Source: JAVBUZ01 sp031554725
GTDB taxonomy: Bacteria > Bacillota > Clostridia > Lachnospirales > Lachnospiraceae
Length of the DNA: 11,147 bases
Assembly (NCBI GenBank): GCA_031554725.1
Contig: JAVBUZ010000201.1
Span: 1-11,147 of the forward strand
Direction of reading: 5' to 3'
Part shown: piece by piece, positions 1 to 5,944 of the stretch
How the letters are laid out: each line of letters starts with the position of its first letter
How positions within the stretch are numbered: the stretch's first letter is position 1
The notes under the pieces: generated by a model
The model's input: only the letters and a program-made list of their open reading frames with translations
Told to the model about the DNA's origin: nothing
Database searches by the model: none
Translations under genes and position numbers: made by a program

Positions 1-690
1 ATGGTCTGTATCCTTTAATGTTCCTAGCTGACCCTCTAATAAAACAATTTTACCTTCTTTGATGGCGTTATTCAAGTATGAAGATACATCACATACAAAA
101 GGGGCCACCATATCTCTATAATCTCTCAATGTTTTGAGCAATTCTTTTGGATCTATAGGCTCTTTATGATATAAGTGTTGTAACAAAATATTCTTTGTTT
201 CTAACACGCGATATACTTTTTCTTCTAATAGCTCATTGTCAAAAAGCTCACTTACCTGAAAACCAATTTTAGCATATTTATCTGAATAAAAAGGAGCAAT
301 GCCTGACTTTGTGGAACCAAAAGATTTTTTTCCTAATCTTTCTTCCTCACACTGATCAAATAGAATATGATATGGCATAACAATCTGCGCTCTATCTGAT
401 ACTAAAATCTTAGGCAAGGGAACATTCTTTTCTACAATGTCCTGAATTTCACGAAACAAAATAGGAATATTTAAGGCTACCCCATTACCAATTACGTTAG
501 TTGTATGGTTATAAAATACTCCAGATGGTAAGGTATGAAGTGCAAATTTACCATAGTTGTTTATGATTGTGTGTCCTGCATTGGCACCTCCCTGAAAACG
601 TACGATAATGTCTGCTTTTTCTGCAAGCATATCTGTTATCTTGCCTTTACCTTCGTCACCCCAGTTTGCGCCTACTACTGCTTTTACCAT
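1..690 (-). CDS. purA: Adenylosuccinate synthetase PurA, N-terminal part (cut by window edge)
   Basis: PurA catalyses the GTP-dependent condensation of IMP with aspartate to adenylosuccinate, the committed step to AMP, in the cytoplasm. The frame opens with an ATG at 690 and stays open for 230 codons to the left edge, so about the last half of a roughly 420-residue family protein is missing. Residues 7-17 carry the GTP-binding loop ANWGDEGKGK with the catalytic Asp. FQGGANAGHT follows, with the catalytic His, then a VIGNGVALN segment, and the visible part ends at EGQLGTLKDTDH. A strong AAGGAGGA ribosome binding site lies 7 bases upstream of the ATG, which fixes the start. No gene overlaps it upstream. 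The next genes to the right run on the opposite strand, so purA probably has its own promoter and is not cotranscribed with the purine operon at 4513-9559. Identification is secure. Confidence 0.97.
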   Translation of the reverse strand, partial: MVKAVVGANWGDEGKGKITDMLAEKADIIVRFQGGANAGHTIINNYGKFALHTLPSGVFYNHTTNVIGNGVALNIPILFREIQDIVEKNVPLPKILVSDRAQIVMPYHILFDQCEEERLGKKSFGSTKSGIAPFYSDKYAKIGFQVSELFDNELLEEKVYRVLETKNILLQHLYHKEPIDPKELLKTLRDYRDMVAPFVCDVSSYLNNAIKEGKIVLLEGQLGTLKDTDH

Positions 691-790
691 TTTTGTTTCC
701 TCCTTAATTTGATCAATATTGTTTAACTAAGAAACTTGATTGTCATTTCCCCTAGGCATACTTCCGCTTAGACAAAGCCCAAATATTATT

Positions 791-819
791 GTATTAAAGA
801 TTTGAGGTAGTAATAACAA
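791..819 (-). promoter_or_regulatory. Candidate purA promoter
   Basis: Reading the minus strand, TTGTTA and TAATAC stand 17 bases apart, which fits a housekeeping sigma-A promoter with a leader of about 95 bases before the purA ATG. Its -35 element overlaps the right arm of the hairpin at 810-891. Either the hairpin lies outside the purA mRNA, or a different promoter further upstream is used. A weaker alternative lies just upstream of the hairpin (TTATCT-17-TGTAAT). This is inferred from sequence match alone. Confidence 0.35.
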
Positions 820-891
820 AAATGGCATTCCTTCGGGCAGCCACTCTCGTTTTTCTACACTGCCCCTCCGGAATTGTATTTTTGCTATTAC
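810..891 (-). ncRNA. Long interrupted hairpin upstream of purA, unidentified structured RNA or leader
   Basis: The 82-base stretch folds into one long stem. On the minus strand a 14-bp closing helix (810-823 with 878-891, one G-U pair) is followed by a 3x3 internal loop, a 5-bp helix (ATTCC/GGAAT), an asymmetric loop GGAG/GAA, and a 6-bp helix GGGCAG/CTGCCC. The apical loop has 19 bases. The ordered internal loops and conserved-looking purine runs resemble a folded RNA more than a terminator, and no U-tract follows. It lies 120 bases upstream of purA, so it could be a purA leader element or a separate small RNA. I could not match it to the purine, ZTP, PRPP/guanidine, THF, glycine, SAM, T-box, 6S or SRP consensus. 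Strand is assigned from purA and is uncertain. Confidence 0.4.
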
Positions 892-1029
892 ACTCTACGA
901 AGCAACTTAAGATAATGAAAATTTGCTACTTTATTCACTAGCAAAAAAACACCTTTGAAAGACAATTAACTTTCTTTATTTATGAATAGATTGAACAAAT
1001 TAGGATGAAACAAATCTGCCTTTCTACCC

Positions 1030-1064
1030 AAAAGAAAAAAGGCGGGTGCAAAAACACCGCCTTT
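1030..1064 (-). terminator. Rho-independent terminator, minus strand
   Basis: Read on the minus strand, AAAGGCGGTG pairs with CACCCGCCTTT (one bulged base) around a short T-rich loop, followed at once by TTTTTTCTTTT. The plus strand has no T-tract after the stem, so it works leftward. No protein gene on that strand ends here, so it terminates a short RNA starting nearby or attenuates transcription heading for purA. Confidence 0.7.
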
Positions 1065-1141
1065 GGTTAGCTCTTACTTATAAAGTATACAGCCCTTAGT
1101 CTTATAAGTAAAATCAATATTAGTTATAAATGTTATAACTT
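1030..1141 (-). ncRNA. Candidate small RNA ending in the terminator at 1030-1064
   Basis: A minus-strand promoter candidate (CCGACA at 1170-1175, 16-base spacer, TATAAT at 1148-1153) would start a transcript near 1141. It would run about 110 bases to the strong terminator. Inside are a perfect AGTTATAA/TTATAACT hairpin (1122-1140) and a perfect 10-bp stem TTACTTATAA/TTATAAGTAA (1074-1083 with 1102-1111). The stem encloses an 18-base loop that reads CTAAGGGCTG on the minus strand. No open reading frame with a ribosome binding site is seen. It could be an independent small RNA or a distal attenuator for purA. The call rests on promoter, structure and terminator order only. Confidence 0.35.
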
Positions 1142-1147
1142 TTTCTT
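1122..1147 (+). terminator. Weak AT-rich hairpin with T-tract, plus strand
   Basis: AGTTATAA and TTATAACT pair perfectly around a 3-base loop and are followed by TTTTTCTT on the plus strand. The stem has almost no G or C, so termination would be weak. No plus-strand gene ends before it. It may be an incidental palindrome inside the minus-strand RNA candidate. Confidence 0.2.
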
Positions 1148-1216
1148 ATTATATTTAAGTGCCTGTATGTGTCGGTTGTTGTCGATTTTAACAGAAACCG
1201 AGAAAATCAAAGTAGA

Positions 1217-1372
1217 GCATATAAATCGCTGCCAAGTAAGAATGGCAATGTTACATAATTGGCTTTGATTGCTTTCATATTTGGGTGGGAGGGAAGCTTA
1301 GATTATCTATAGAAAACAAATATTTGGTGTGTTAAAATGGAAATATTAAAATAAGGTAACACATTTACATTA
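1217..1372 (+). repeat. Left flank repeat L, copy 1
   Basis: This 156-bp stretch recurs at 3522-3677 with about a dozen differences plus a one-base indel each way, roughly 90 % identity by eye. The right half, from GGGAGGGAAGCTTAG onward, is identical for more than 60 bases. Each copy stands directly upstream of a cargo gene and includes a promoter candidate and three GGG runs. The differences cluster in the left 30 bases, as if the promoter-proximal half is the part kept conserved or was duplicated most recently. Confidence 0.9.
1324..1352 (+). promoter_or_regulatory. Promoter candidate of module 1 (in repeat L)
   Basis: TTGGTG and TAAAAT are 17 bases apart, within the part of L that is identical in both copies. 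Transcription would start near 1359, giving the regulator gene an untranslated leader of about 90 bases. In that leader a perfect palindrome CAGTATACTG (1417-1426) sits just before the ribosome binding site and could be an operator for the encoded AraC-type protein. Both are inferred from sequence match and position. Confidence 0.4.
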
Positions 1373-1451
1373 TACACTATAAAGAATGAAATCGTCGAGA
1401 AACCTTTGTTGAAATACAGTATACTGAATAAGAAGGAAGTGATTGAGAGTC

Positions 1452-2360
1452 ATGGATGATAATATAAAACTCATGCTTGATTATATTGACAGTAATATCA
1501 CTGAAAAAATCAACATGGAAACACTCGCGGGTATTTCATTTTATTCCGCTATACAAGTTTATCGGAAGTTTATTGCAGAACTGAATACTACCCCGATGAA
1601 CTATGTGAAAAGGCGCAAACTTTTTTTTGCTGCGAAAGATATTATCCGCGGCGATAAAAAAATCTCCGATATTGCATTCAAATATGGTTTTGAGTCGCAC
1701 GATGTATTCATCAGAGTGTTCAAGCGTTTTTATGATATGACGCCAACTGAATTTTTCACAAAAAGCATGATGTTTAATGATTTTTATCGTCAAAATAGTT
1801 ATTGTATATCGGAGTTTTCAATGCCTTCTTTACAAAACAATATTTGTAAAGGGAAAGAATCAATGGAAAATTGGGAGCAACACAAGGTTGACATTGTTAC
1901 GTTAGAAGAAATTAAACTAATAGGCGTAAAACAGATCGTCGGAGAAGGCGAATTTGCCTTTGATGTATTTTATAATCAATACGACAGATATTTCAGAAAC
2001 GCTCCAAACCGCAAATATCCTAAATCCACAAACGCAACTTATGCGGTTTCAATAATGCTAGGAAATGGGAAACATGATTATTTCGTAGGCGTAGAGGTTT
2101 CATCTTTTGATAATGTACCGACTGATGTCGAAACGTTAACCTTACCCGAAAAGATGTGCGCTGTTATCGGTTATGAGGGCGGTCTTGATTATCGAGATAT
2201 AACTGATTATTTATATGATATATGGCTTGATAAGAGCGGTTACAATTCTGCATTAAATACGGAATATCCTTTTTGCACCATTGAATATTATTCTCCTAAC
2301 AATGATTTTCCTTGTTATGAGGAGCGGATTTATATCCCGATTGAAGGAGGAAAAAAATAA
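1452..2360 (+). CDS. AraC-family transcriptional regulator with C-terminal effector-binding domain
   Basis: A cytoplasmic DNA-binding regulator of 302 residues. Residues 1-100 form the AraC-type double helix-turn-helix. The first helix pair covers METLAGISFYSAIQVYRKF, and the second contains ISDIAFKYGFESHDVFIRVFKRFYDM, followed by the typical TPTEF. After a linker, residues about 145-300 look like the GyrI/Rob-type effector-binding fold (HKVDIVTLEEIKLIGVKQ, then GVEVSS, ending ERIYIPIE). That class usually senses small hydrophobic or cationic compounds. The ATG at 1452 is preferred: AAGGAAG ends 12 bases before it, whereas an in-frame TTG at 1443 sits too close to that site. The stop overlaps the next start (TAATG), so the two genes are cotranslated and the regulator probably controls its neighbour and itself. 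The inducer is unknown. Confidence 0.88.
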   Translation: MDDNIKLMLDYIDSNITEKINMETLAGISFYSAIQVYRKFIAELNTTPMNYVKRRKLFFAAKDIIRGDKKISDIAFKYGFESHDVFIRVFKRFYDMTPTEFFTKSMMFNDFYRQNSYCISEFSMPSLQNNICKGKESMENWEQHKVDIVTLEEIKLIGVKQIVGEGEFAFDVFYNQYDRYFRNAPNRKYPKSTNATYAVSIMLGNGKHDYFVGVEVSSFDNVPTDVETLTLPEKMCAVIGYEGGLDYRDITDYLYDIWLDKSGYNSALNTEYPFCTIEYYSPNNDFPCYEERIYIPIEGGKK

Positions 2361-3334
2361 TGTATCCAACTTTAAAAACAGAAAGAGTGATTTTAAGGTC
2401 TTTTTGTAAAGATGATGCCAAAAATGTATTTGAATTAATCAATGCTTATAAGCAACAAAATAAAGGCGACCATTTTGCAGACATTAAAACCTTTGCCGAC
2501 GCAATAAGAATAAATGACGAAACAATAAAAAACGACAACGAATTTATGATTATTGAAAAAGAAACATTAAATCCTATTGGATGGGCAGTGTGCGATAAAG
2601 CGCTTGGTTATAAAATATACAAAAGAACTTTTATTCATGTATGGATACGGAATGAATACCGCCATATAGGATTAGGACGTGAGATATTAGAAAAGTTAAT
2701 GAATTTTTGTTTTTACGGCATACAAACGGAGAATGTTGTAACAAACGTTAAAAACATCGAAAAAAAAGCATCTCAATTAATGCAGAACTTAGGTTTTGAA
2801 ATATACAATCATTTTCCGAAAACAACGATCTATAACGATGATACCACTATTCAATTTAAAATATCTAAAGAGAATTATATAAAACAACCATACGCTTTTA
2901 TAGATACGTATAATTATGAATTACCGAAAAAGCTGACAAGTCCTTATAATTATAATAATCCTATTAGAAAAATAGATTCAATAAATTATATAAAAGAACC
3001 TACGGGATATTTGTGCGGACAATCTGTTATTGCTATGCTTGCGAATGTCTCGGTAGACGAAATCATATCTGTTATGGAACACGATAAAGGTGCAGGAATA
3101 CCGATGATGAAAGAAACTCTCAAGTATTACGGATTAAAAACCGCAACAAAAACGAGGGTGAAATATATAGAGGGAGCGTTTTTGCCGGAATGTTGCATAT
3201 TAAGCGTACAGTTATCGGGTTACGGCCATTGGTCGCTATATTACAAAGGAAAGTTCTACGATCCGGAATTTGGCATTTTAAATGAATTGCCGATAAATGC
3301 AACGTTGGTTTCTTATTGGGAAATTATTGTTTAA
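2360..3334 (+). CDS. Fusion of GNAT acetyltransferase and C39-like cysteine-peptidase-type domain
   Basis: A 324-residue two-domain protein. Residues 1-170 match the GNAT N-acetyltransferase fold: LKTERVILR at the start, and the acetyl-CoA loop RHIGLG at 101-106 within motif A. The end, ASQLMQNLGFE, is typical of the RimJ/RimL-like branch, which transfers acetyl from acetyl-CoA to an amine. Residues about 200-324 are unlike GNAT and resemble papain-like/C39-like proteins: GYLCGQS with candidate nucleophile Cys219, GYGHWSLYY with His290, and YDPEFG with Asp301. There is no signal peptide or membrane segment, so the protein should be cytoplasmic. The start is set by GGAGG nine bases upstream and the TAATG overlap with the regulator. 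Substrates of either domain are unknown. The peptidase assignment comes from motif order only, and the domain could instead be a non-proteolytic amidase or transferase of the same fold. Confidence 0.75.
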   Translation: MYPTLKTERVILRSFCKDDAKNVFELINAYKQQNKGDHFADIKTFADAIRINDETIKNDNEFMIIEKETLNPIGWAVCDKALGYKIYKRTFIHVWIRNEYRHIGLGREILEKLMNFCFYGIQTENVVTNVKNIEKKASQLMQNLGFEIYNHFPKTTIYNDDTTIQFKISKENYIKQPYAFIDTYNYELPKKLTSPYNYNNPIRKIDSINYIKEPTGYLCGQSVIAMLANVSVDEIISVMEHDKGAGIPMMKETLKYYGLKTATKTRVKYIEGAFLPECCILSVQLSGYGHWSLYYKGKFYDPEFGILNELPINATLVSYWEIIV

Positions 3335-3390
3335 TATGCGAATACTATAAGCATTTTCTAACTGGTGACTAGAAAAACTTGAAAATACGA

Positions 3391-3515
3391 TTATAGAAAT
3401 TTGTTACCTACAATACCCAAACTATATATAATGAACTTTTTAATGGCATGTGATGTTTTCATCACATGCCATTATTTTAAAATACTTATCCTTATTTGAC
3501 TTATTCATAAAATCT
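3391..3515 (+). repeat. Right flank repeat R, copy 1
   Basis: This stretch of about 125 bp recurs at 4166-4291 with only some seven differences by eye. It begins 56 bases after the fusion gene and includes the strong terminator hairpin. Its right end meets the second L copy after only six bases, so R and L together make a spacer of about 287 bp between the two cargo units. The 56 bases between the gene and R hold nothing recognisable. Confidence 0.9.
3441..3478 (+). terminator. Rho-independent terminator of module 1
   Basis: A perfect 15-bp stem (3441-3455 with 3460-3474, core ATGGCATGTGATG) closes on a TTTT loop and is followed by TTTT. On the other strand the stem is followed by A-rich sequence, so it acts rightward, after the regulator-fusion operon. 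An identical hairpin ends module 2. Confidence 0.8.
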
Positions 3516-3521
3516 ACAGTT

Positions 3522-3677
3522 GCATACAAACGGCGGTCAAGCAAGGATGGCAATGTTACATAATTTGCTTTGATTGCTTTCATATTGGGTAGGGAGGGAA
3601 GCTTAGATTATCTATAGAAAACAAATATTTGGTGTGTTAAAATGGAAATATTAAAATAACATAACACATTTATATTA
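3522..3677 (+). repeat. Left flank repeat L, copy 2
   Basis: Second copy of the repeat described at 1217-1372, placed directly before the cupin gene. The identical core covers the three GGG runs (here GGGTAGGGAGGG, against GGGTGGGAGGG in copy 1), the HindIII-like AAGCTT and the promoter candidate. The two copies diverge completely after ACATTTA-ATTA, where each module's own ribosome binding site and cargo begin. Confidence 0.9.
3629..3657 (+). promoter_or_regulatory. Promoter candidate of module 2 (in repeat L)
   Basis: The same TTGGTG-17-TAAAAT pair as in module 1, inside the identical core of L. Transcription would start near 3664, leaving a leader of only about 27 bases before the cupin gene. 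If the promoter is real, both modules are under the same basal control. Confidence 0.4.
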
Positions 3678-3690
3678 GGAGGAGTAACAG

Positions 3691-4158
3691 ATGGATGAAA
3701 TATTACATACAAAACTTGACGATGTATCTCGCAAACATTTAAATGGACATGAAAGCTATGAACATTATAAGCGTGTAATAGTTCCGAGGAGAGATAACGG
3801 TCAGTGTGCAGTATACTTATATGAAATACCCCCAAAAAAATCAGCTTGTCCATATCATCATCATACCAAAAATGAAGAGTGCTTTTATATTATACAAGGT
3901 AGTGGTGTCCTTAAAACTCCAACAGGGGAAAAGATGGTTTCTATTGGGGATTTTTTATTTTTTCCCGCAAATGAAAATGGTGCTCACAAATTAACAAATA
4001 CATCTGAAACAGAAATGCTCATTTATTTAGATTTTGATACGCATAATGCTATTGATGTTGCTTTCTATCCTGATTCAAACAAAATTGGTGTTTGGGGTAA
4101 GGGGATAGATCAGCTATATAAAATACATGAGCAAGTAAGTTATTATGATGGCGAATAA
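3691..4158 (+). CDS. Small single-domain cupin protein
   Basis: A 155-residue cytoplasmic protein with one cupin barrel. Motif 1 is PYHHHTKNEECFYIIQG (His56, His58 and Glu63 as likely metal ligands, Gly70). Motif 2 is GDFLFFPANENGAHKLTN (His99 as the fourth ligand, Asn103). All four usual metal-binding residues are present, so it probably binds Fe, Mn or Zn. Such single cupins include dioxygenases, isomerases and sugar- or small-molecule-binding proteins, and the sequence does not choose among them. The tail after residue 115 (WGKGIDQLYKIHEQ) is not recognised. AGGAGG eight bases upstream fixes the start. It is the only gene of module 2, between L copy 2 and R copy 2. It has no sequence similarity to the cargo of module 1. 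Confidence 0.85.
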   Translation: MDEILHTKLDDVSRKHLNGHESYEHYKRVIVPRRDNGQCAVYLYEIPPKKSACPYHHHTKNEECFYIIQGSGVLKTPTGEKMVSIGDFLFFPANENGAHKLTNTSETEMLIYLDFDTHNAIDVAFYPDSNKIGVWGKGIDQLYKIHEQVSYYDGE

Positions 4159-4165
4159 TTGTATG

Positions 4166-4291
4166 TTATAGAAATTTCTTACGCTTCAATACCCAAACTA
4201 TATATAATGAACTTTTTAATGGCATGTGATGTTTTCATCACATGCCATTATTTTAAAAGATTTATCCTTATTTGACTTATTCATAAAATCT
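4166..4291 (+). repeat. Right flank repeat R, copy 2
   Basis: Second copy of the repeat described at 3391-3515. It starts eight bases after the cupin stop codon. Beyond TCATAAAATCT it loses all similarity to copy 1, which marks the right boundary of the modular region. No L copy follows. Confidence 0.9.
4217..4254 (+). terminator. Rho-independent terminator of module 2
   Basis: The same 15-bp perfect stem with TTTT loop and TTTT tail as at 3441-3478, here 66 bases from the edge of the cupin gene. It should stop plus-strand transcription before it meets the leftward purine operon. Confidence 0.8.
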
Positions 4292-4328
4292 TCCGTTTGT
4301 TTTGTCTCTTTGCCTTTTATTATTTTGA

Positions 4329-4471
4329 GCCCATAAATTTATTTCACTTTTATGAGTGACTGTAGCAAACCGTTGGTACTTAAGTCTGGTACTTTCAGAC
4401 TTTATGTACCACTACGGTTTGGTCCAAGCGCAAGCGTGTCACGAATGAAAGTCGAAATTAAATTTATGGGC
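4329..4471. mobile_element. MITE-like palindromic element with nested hairpin
   Basis: A 143-bp stretch bounded by perfect 13-bp inverted ends, GCCCATAAATTTA and its complement. The pairing continues inward with small gaps to about 33 bases per arm. Inside is a second, tighter stem built of three blocks: CAAACCGT (4366-4373) with ACGGTTTG (4414-4421), GGTAC (4375-4379) with GTACC (4406-4410), and AAGTCTG (4382-4388) with CAGACTT (4396-4402), closing on a 7-base loop. It has no coding potential and no T-tract on either side, so it is not an ordinary terminator. Size and inverted ends suggest a small non-autonomous transposable element. I see no clear target-site duplication, so a structured RNA or chromosomal palindromic repeat remains possible. 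It sits between the plus-strand modules and the purine operon. Confidence 0.5.
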
Positions 4472-4512
4472 CTATACTCAATCAACACAAAGTTACAAAT
4501 CAACTGAACTTT

Positions 4513-5919
4513 TTACTCCTTACCATCCCAACAATAAGTACAAAGCTTGCACTTATCAATACCCACAGATGCAATCATATCATCTAATCTATGATATCTG
4601 AGTGATGTAAAGTTAAGCTGCTTGCAGATTCTATCAATCATTTCTTTATACTCTGGTGTTTCAGGATTGGTATATGCTGAAACATCCACCTGTCTGCCTT
4701 CTTGCTCAATTTCCTTTAAAATTCTTCTAGTGATTAAATCCATTTCAGAGGTTGAGCGTGAGAAGTTCAAATACTTACAGCCAAAAAGTAGTGGTGGGCA
4801 TGCCGGTCTAATATGTACTTCTTTTGCACCACTTTGGTATAAAAACTCTGTTGTTTCACTAAGCTGTGTACCTCTAACAATGGAATCATCAATTAATAAT
4901 AGACTTTTATCTTTAATTAAGTCTTCTACAGGAATCAATTTCATCTTGGCAATTAGGTTTCTTTGCGTTTGTATGGTAGGCATAAAGGAACGAGGCCAAG
5001 TTGGTGTGTATTTGATAAATGGTCTTGAAAATGGAATTCCAGAACGATTGGAATATCCAATCGCATGTGCTGTACCTGAGTCTGGTACACCGGCTACAAT
5101 GTCTGGCTTTACATCATCTCTTTCTGCTAAAAGCGCACCACAGTTGTAGCGCATCTGCTCTACACTAATCCCTTCGTAAGAAGAGGATGGATAACCATAA
5201 TACACCCAAAGAAAGGTACAAATTTTCATATCCGTTCCTGGTTTTACTAAGGTTTGTACTCCTTCTGGAGTGATAACAACAATTTCGCCAGGTCCTAGTT
5301 CTCTTTCTGGTGAATATCCTAAATTTAAGTAAGCAAAGCTTTCAAAACATACGCAACAAGCATCTTCCTTCTTGCCTATTGCTACAGGGGTTCTTCCCAT
5401 CTTATCTCTTGCTGCATAAATACCCTTTGGAGTCATAATCAGCATGGTCATTGAGCCTTCGATAACCTCCTGGGCATGCTGGATACCCTCCACAAGATTT
5501 TCTCTTTGATTAATAATAGCTGCAACAAGCTCTGTGGCATTGATATCTCCACCACTCATTTCTAAAAAATGAGAATGGCCTTGCTTAAAAATCTGCTGAA
5601 CAATTGTATCCATATTATTGATTTTTCCAACTGTGGCAATCGCATAGGTTCCATGATGAGAACGCACAATTAATGGCTGTGGTTCATAGTCTGAAATACA
5701 ACCTAAGCCTATATTTCCAGTCATTTCATTAACATCTTTATCAAATTTTGTTCGAAAAGGTGCATTTTCAATATTATGAATTGCTCTGTCATATCCCTTT
5801 TCTTTATTGTAGACTGCCATTCCTGCACGCCTTGTACCTAAATGTGAATGATAATCTGTTCCAAAAAATAAATCAAATACGCAGTCATCCTTCGCTGCGA
5901 CACCAAAAAATCCACCCAT
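4513..5919 (-). CDS. Amidophosphoribosyltransferase-like protein (PurF paralogue) without the glutaminase cysteine
   Basis: A 468-residue homologue of PurF, last gene of the purine operon. The N-terminal half follows the Ntn-type glutaminase fold but begins MGGFFG, so the nucleophile Cys that should follow Met is Gly. The region equivalent to GHVRYST reads GLGCISDYE, and the HNGN oxyanion loop reads TVGKIN. The C-terminal half keeps the phosphoribosyltransferase domain with the PRPP loop LLIDDSIVRGT (341-351). The four cysteines that hold the [4Fe-4S] cluster in Bacillus-type PurF appear conserved (Cys234, Cys381, Cys460, Cys463). It may therefore bind PRPP but cannot use glutamine in the known way. 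It could use free ammonia, receive ammonia from a partner, or regulate PurF. Start: an AAAGGA site lies 11 bases before the ATG. It is separated from purB by two hairpins. Similar MGGFFG proteins occur in clostridia as far as I recall, so this is a conserved paralogue and not a decayed copy. Confidence 0.88.
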   Translation of the reverse strand: MGGFFGVAAKDDCVFDLFFGTDYHSHLGTRRAGMAVYNKEKGYDRAIHNIENAPFRTKFDKDVNEMTGNIGLGCISDYEPQPLIVRSHHGTYAIATVGKINNMDTIVQQIFKQGHSHFLEMSGGDINATELVAAIINQRENLVEGIQHAQEVIEGSMTMLIMTPKGIYAARDKMGRTPVAIGKKEDACCVCFESFAYLNLGYSPERELGPGEIVVITPEGVQTLVKPGTDMKICTFLWVYYGYPSSSYEGISVEQMRYNCGALLAERDDVKPDIVAGVPDSGTAHAIGYSNRSGIPFSRPFIKYTPTWPRSFMPTIQTQRNLIAKMKLIPVEDLIKDKSLLLIDDSIVRGTQLSETTEFLYQSGAKEVHIRPACPPLLFGCKYLNFSRSTSEMDLITRRILKEIEQEGRQVDVSAYTNPETPEYKEMIDRICKQLNFTSLRYHRLDDMIASVGIDKCKLCTYCWDGKE

Positions 5920-5944
5920 TCTTATTTTTTCCTTTCATTACATG

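Noticed and set aside
535..726. Plus-strand open frame opposite purA
   Set aside because: It lies antisense to a secure purA reading frame, is Cys- and Phe-rich with no family resemblance, and has no ribosome binding site.
810..891. SRP RNA or 6S RNA
   Set aside because: It lacks the GGAA-loop domain of SRP RNA and is too short, without the large central bubble expected of 6S RNA.
3440..3583. Minus-strand open frame of 47 codons crossing repeats L2 and R1 (starts MKAIKANYV)
   Set aside because: No ribosome binding site precedes the ATG, the equivalent frame in L1 stops early, and the frame runs through the plus-strand terminator stem. It is kept only as a hint about the origin of the repeats.
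4329..4471. Integron-type attC site or CRISPR repeat
   Set aside because: No integrase gene, no typical attC core sites, and no short regularly spaced repeats are present. A MITE-like or RNA structure explains the palindrome better.
4622..5149. Plus-strand open frame of 175 codons opposite the PurF paralogue
   Set aside because: It is antisense to a well-conserved gene, and its Ser-rich content is what the opposite strand of such a gene gives. No start signals.
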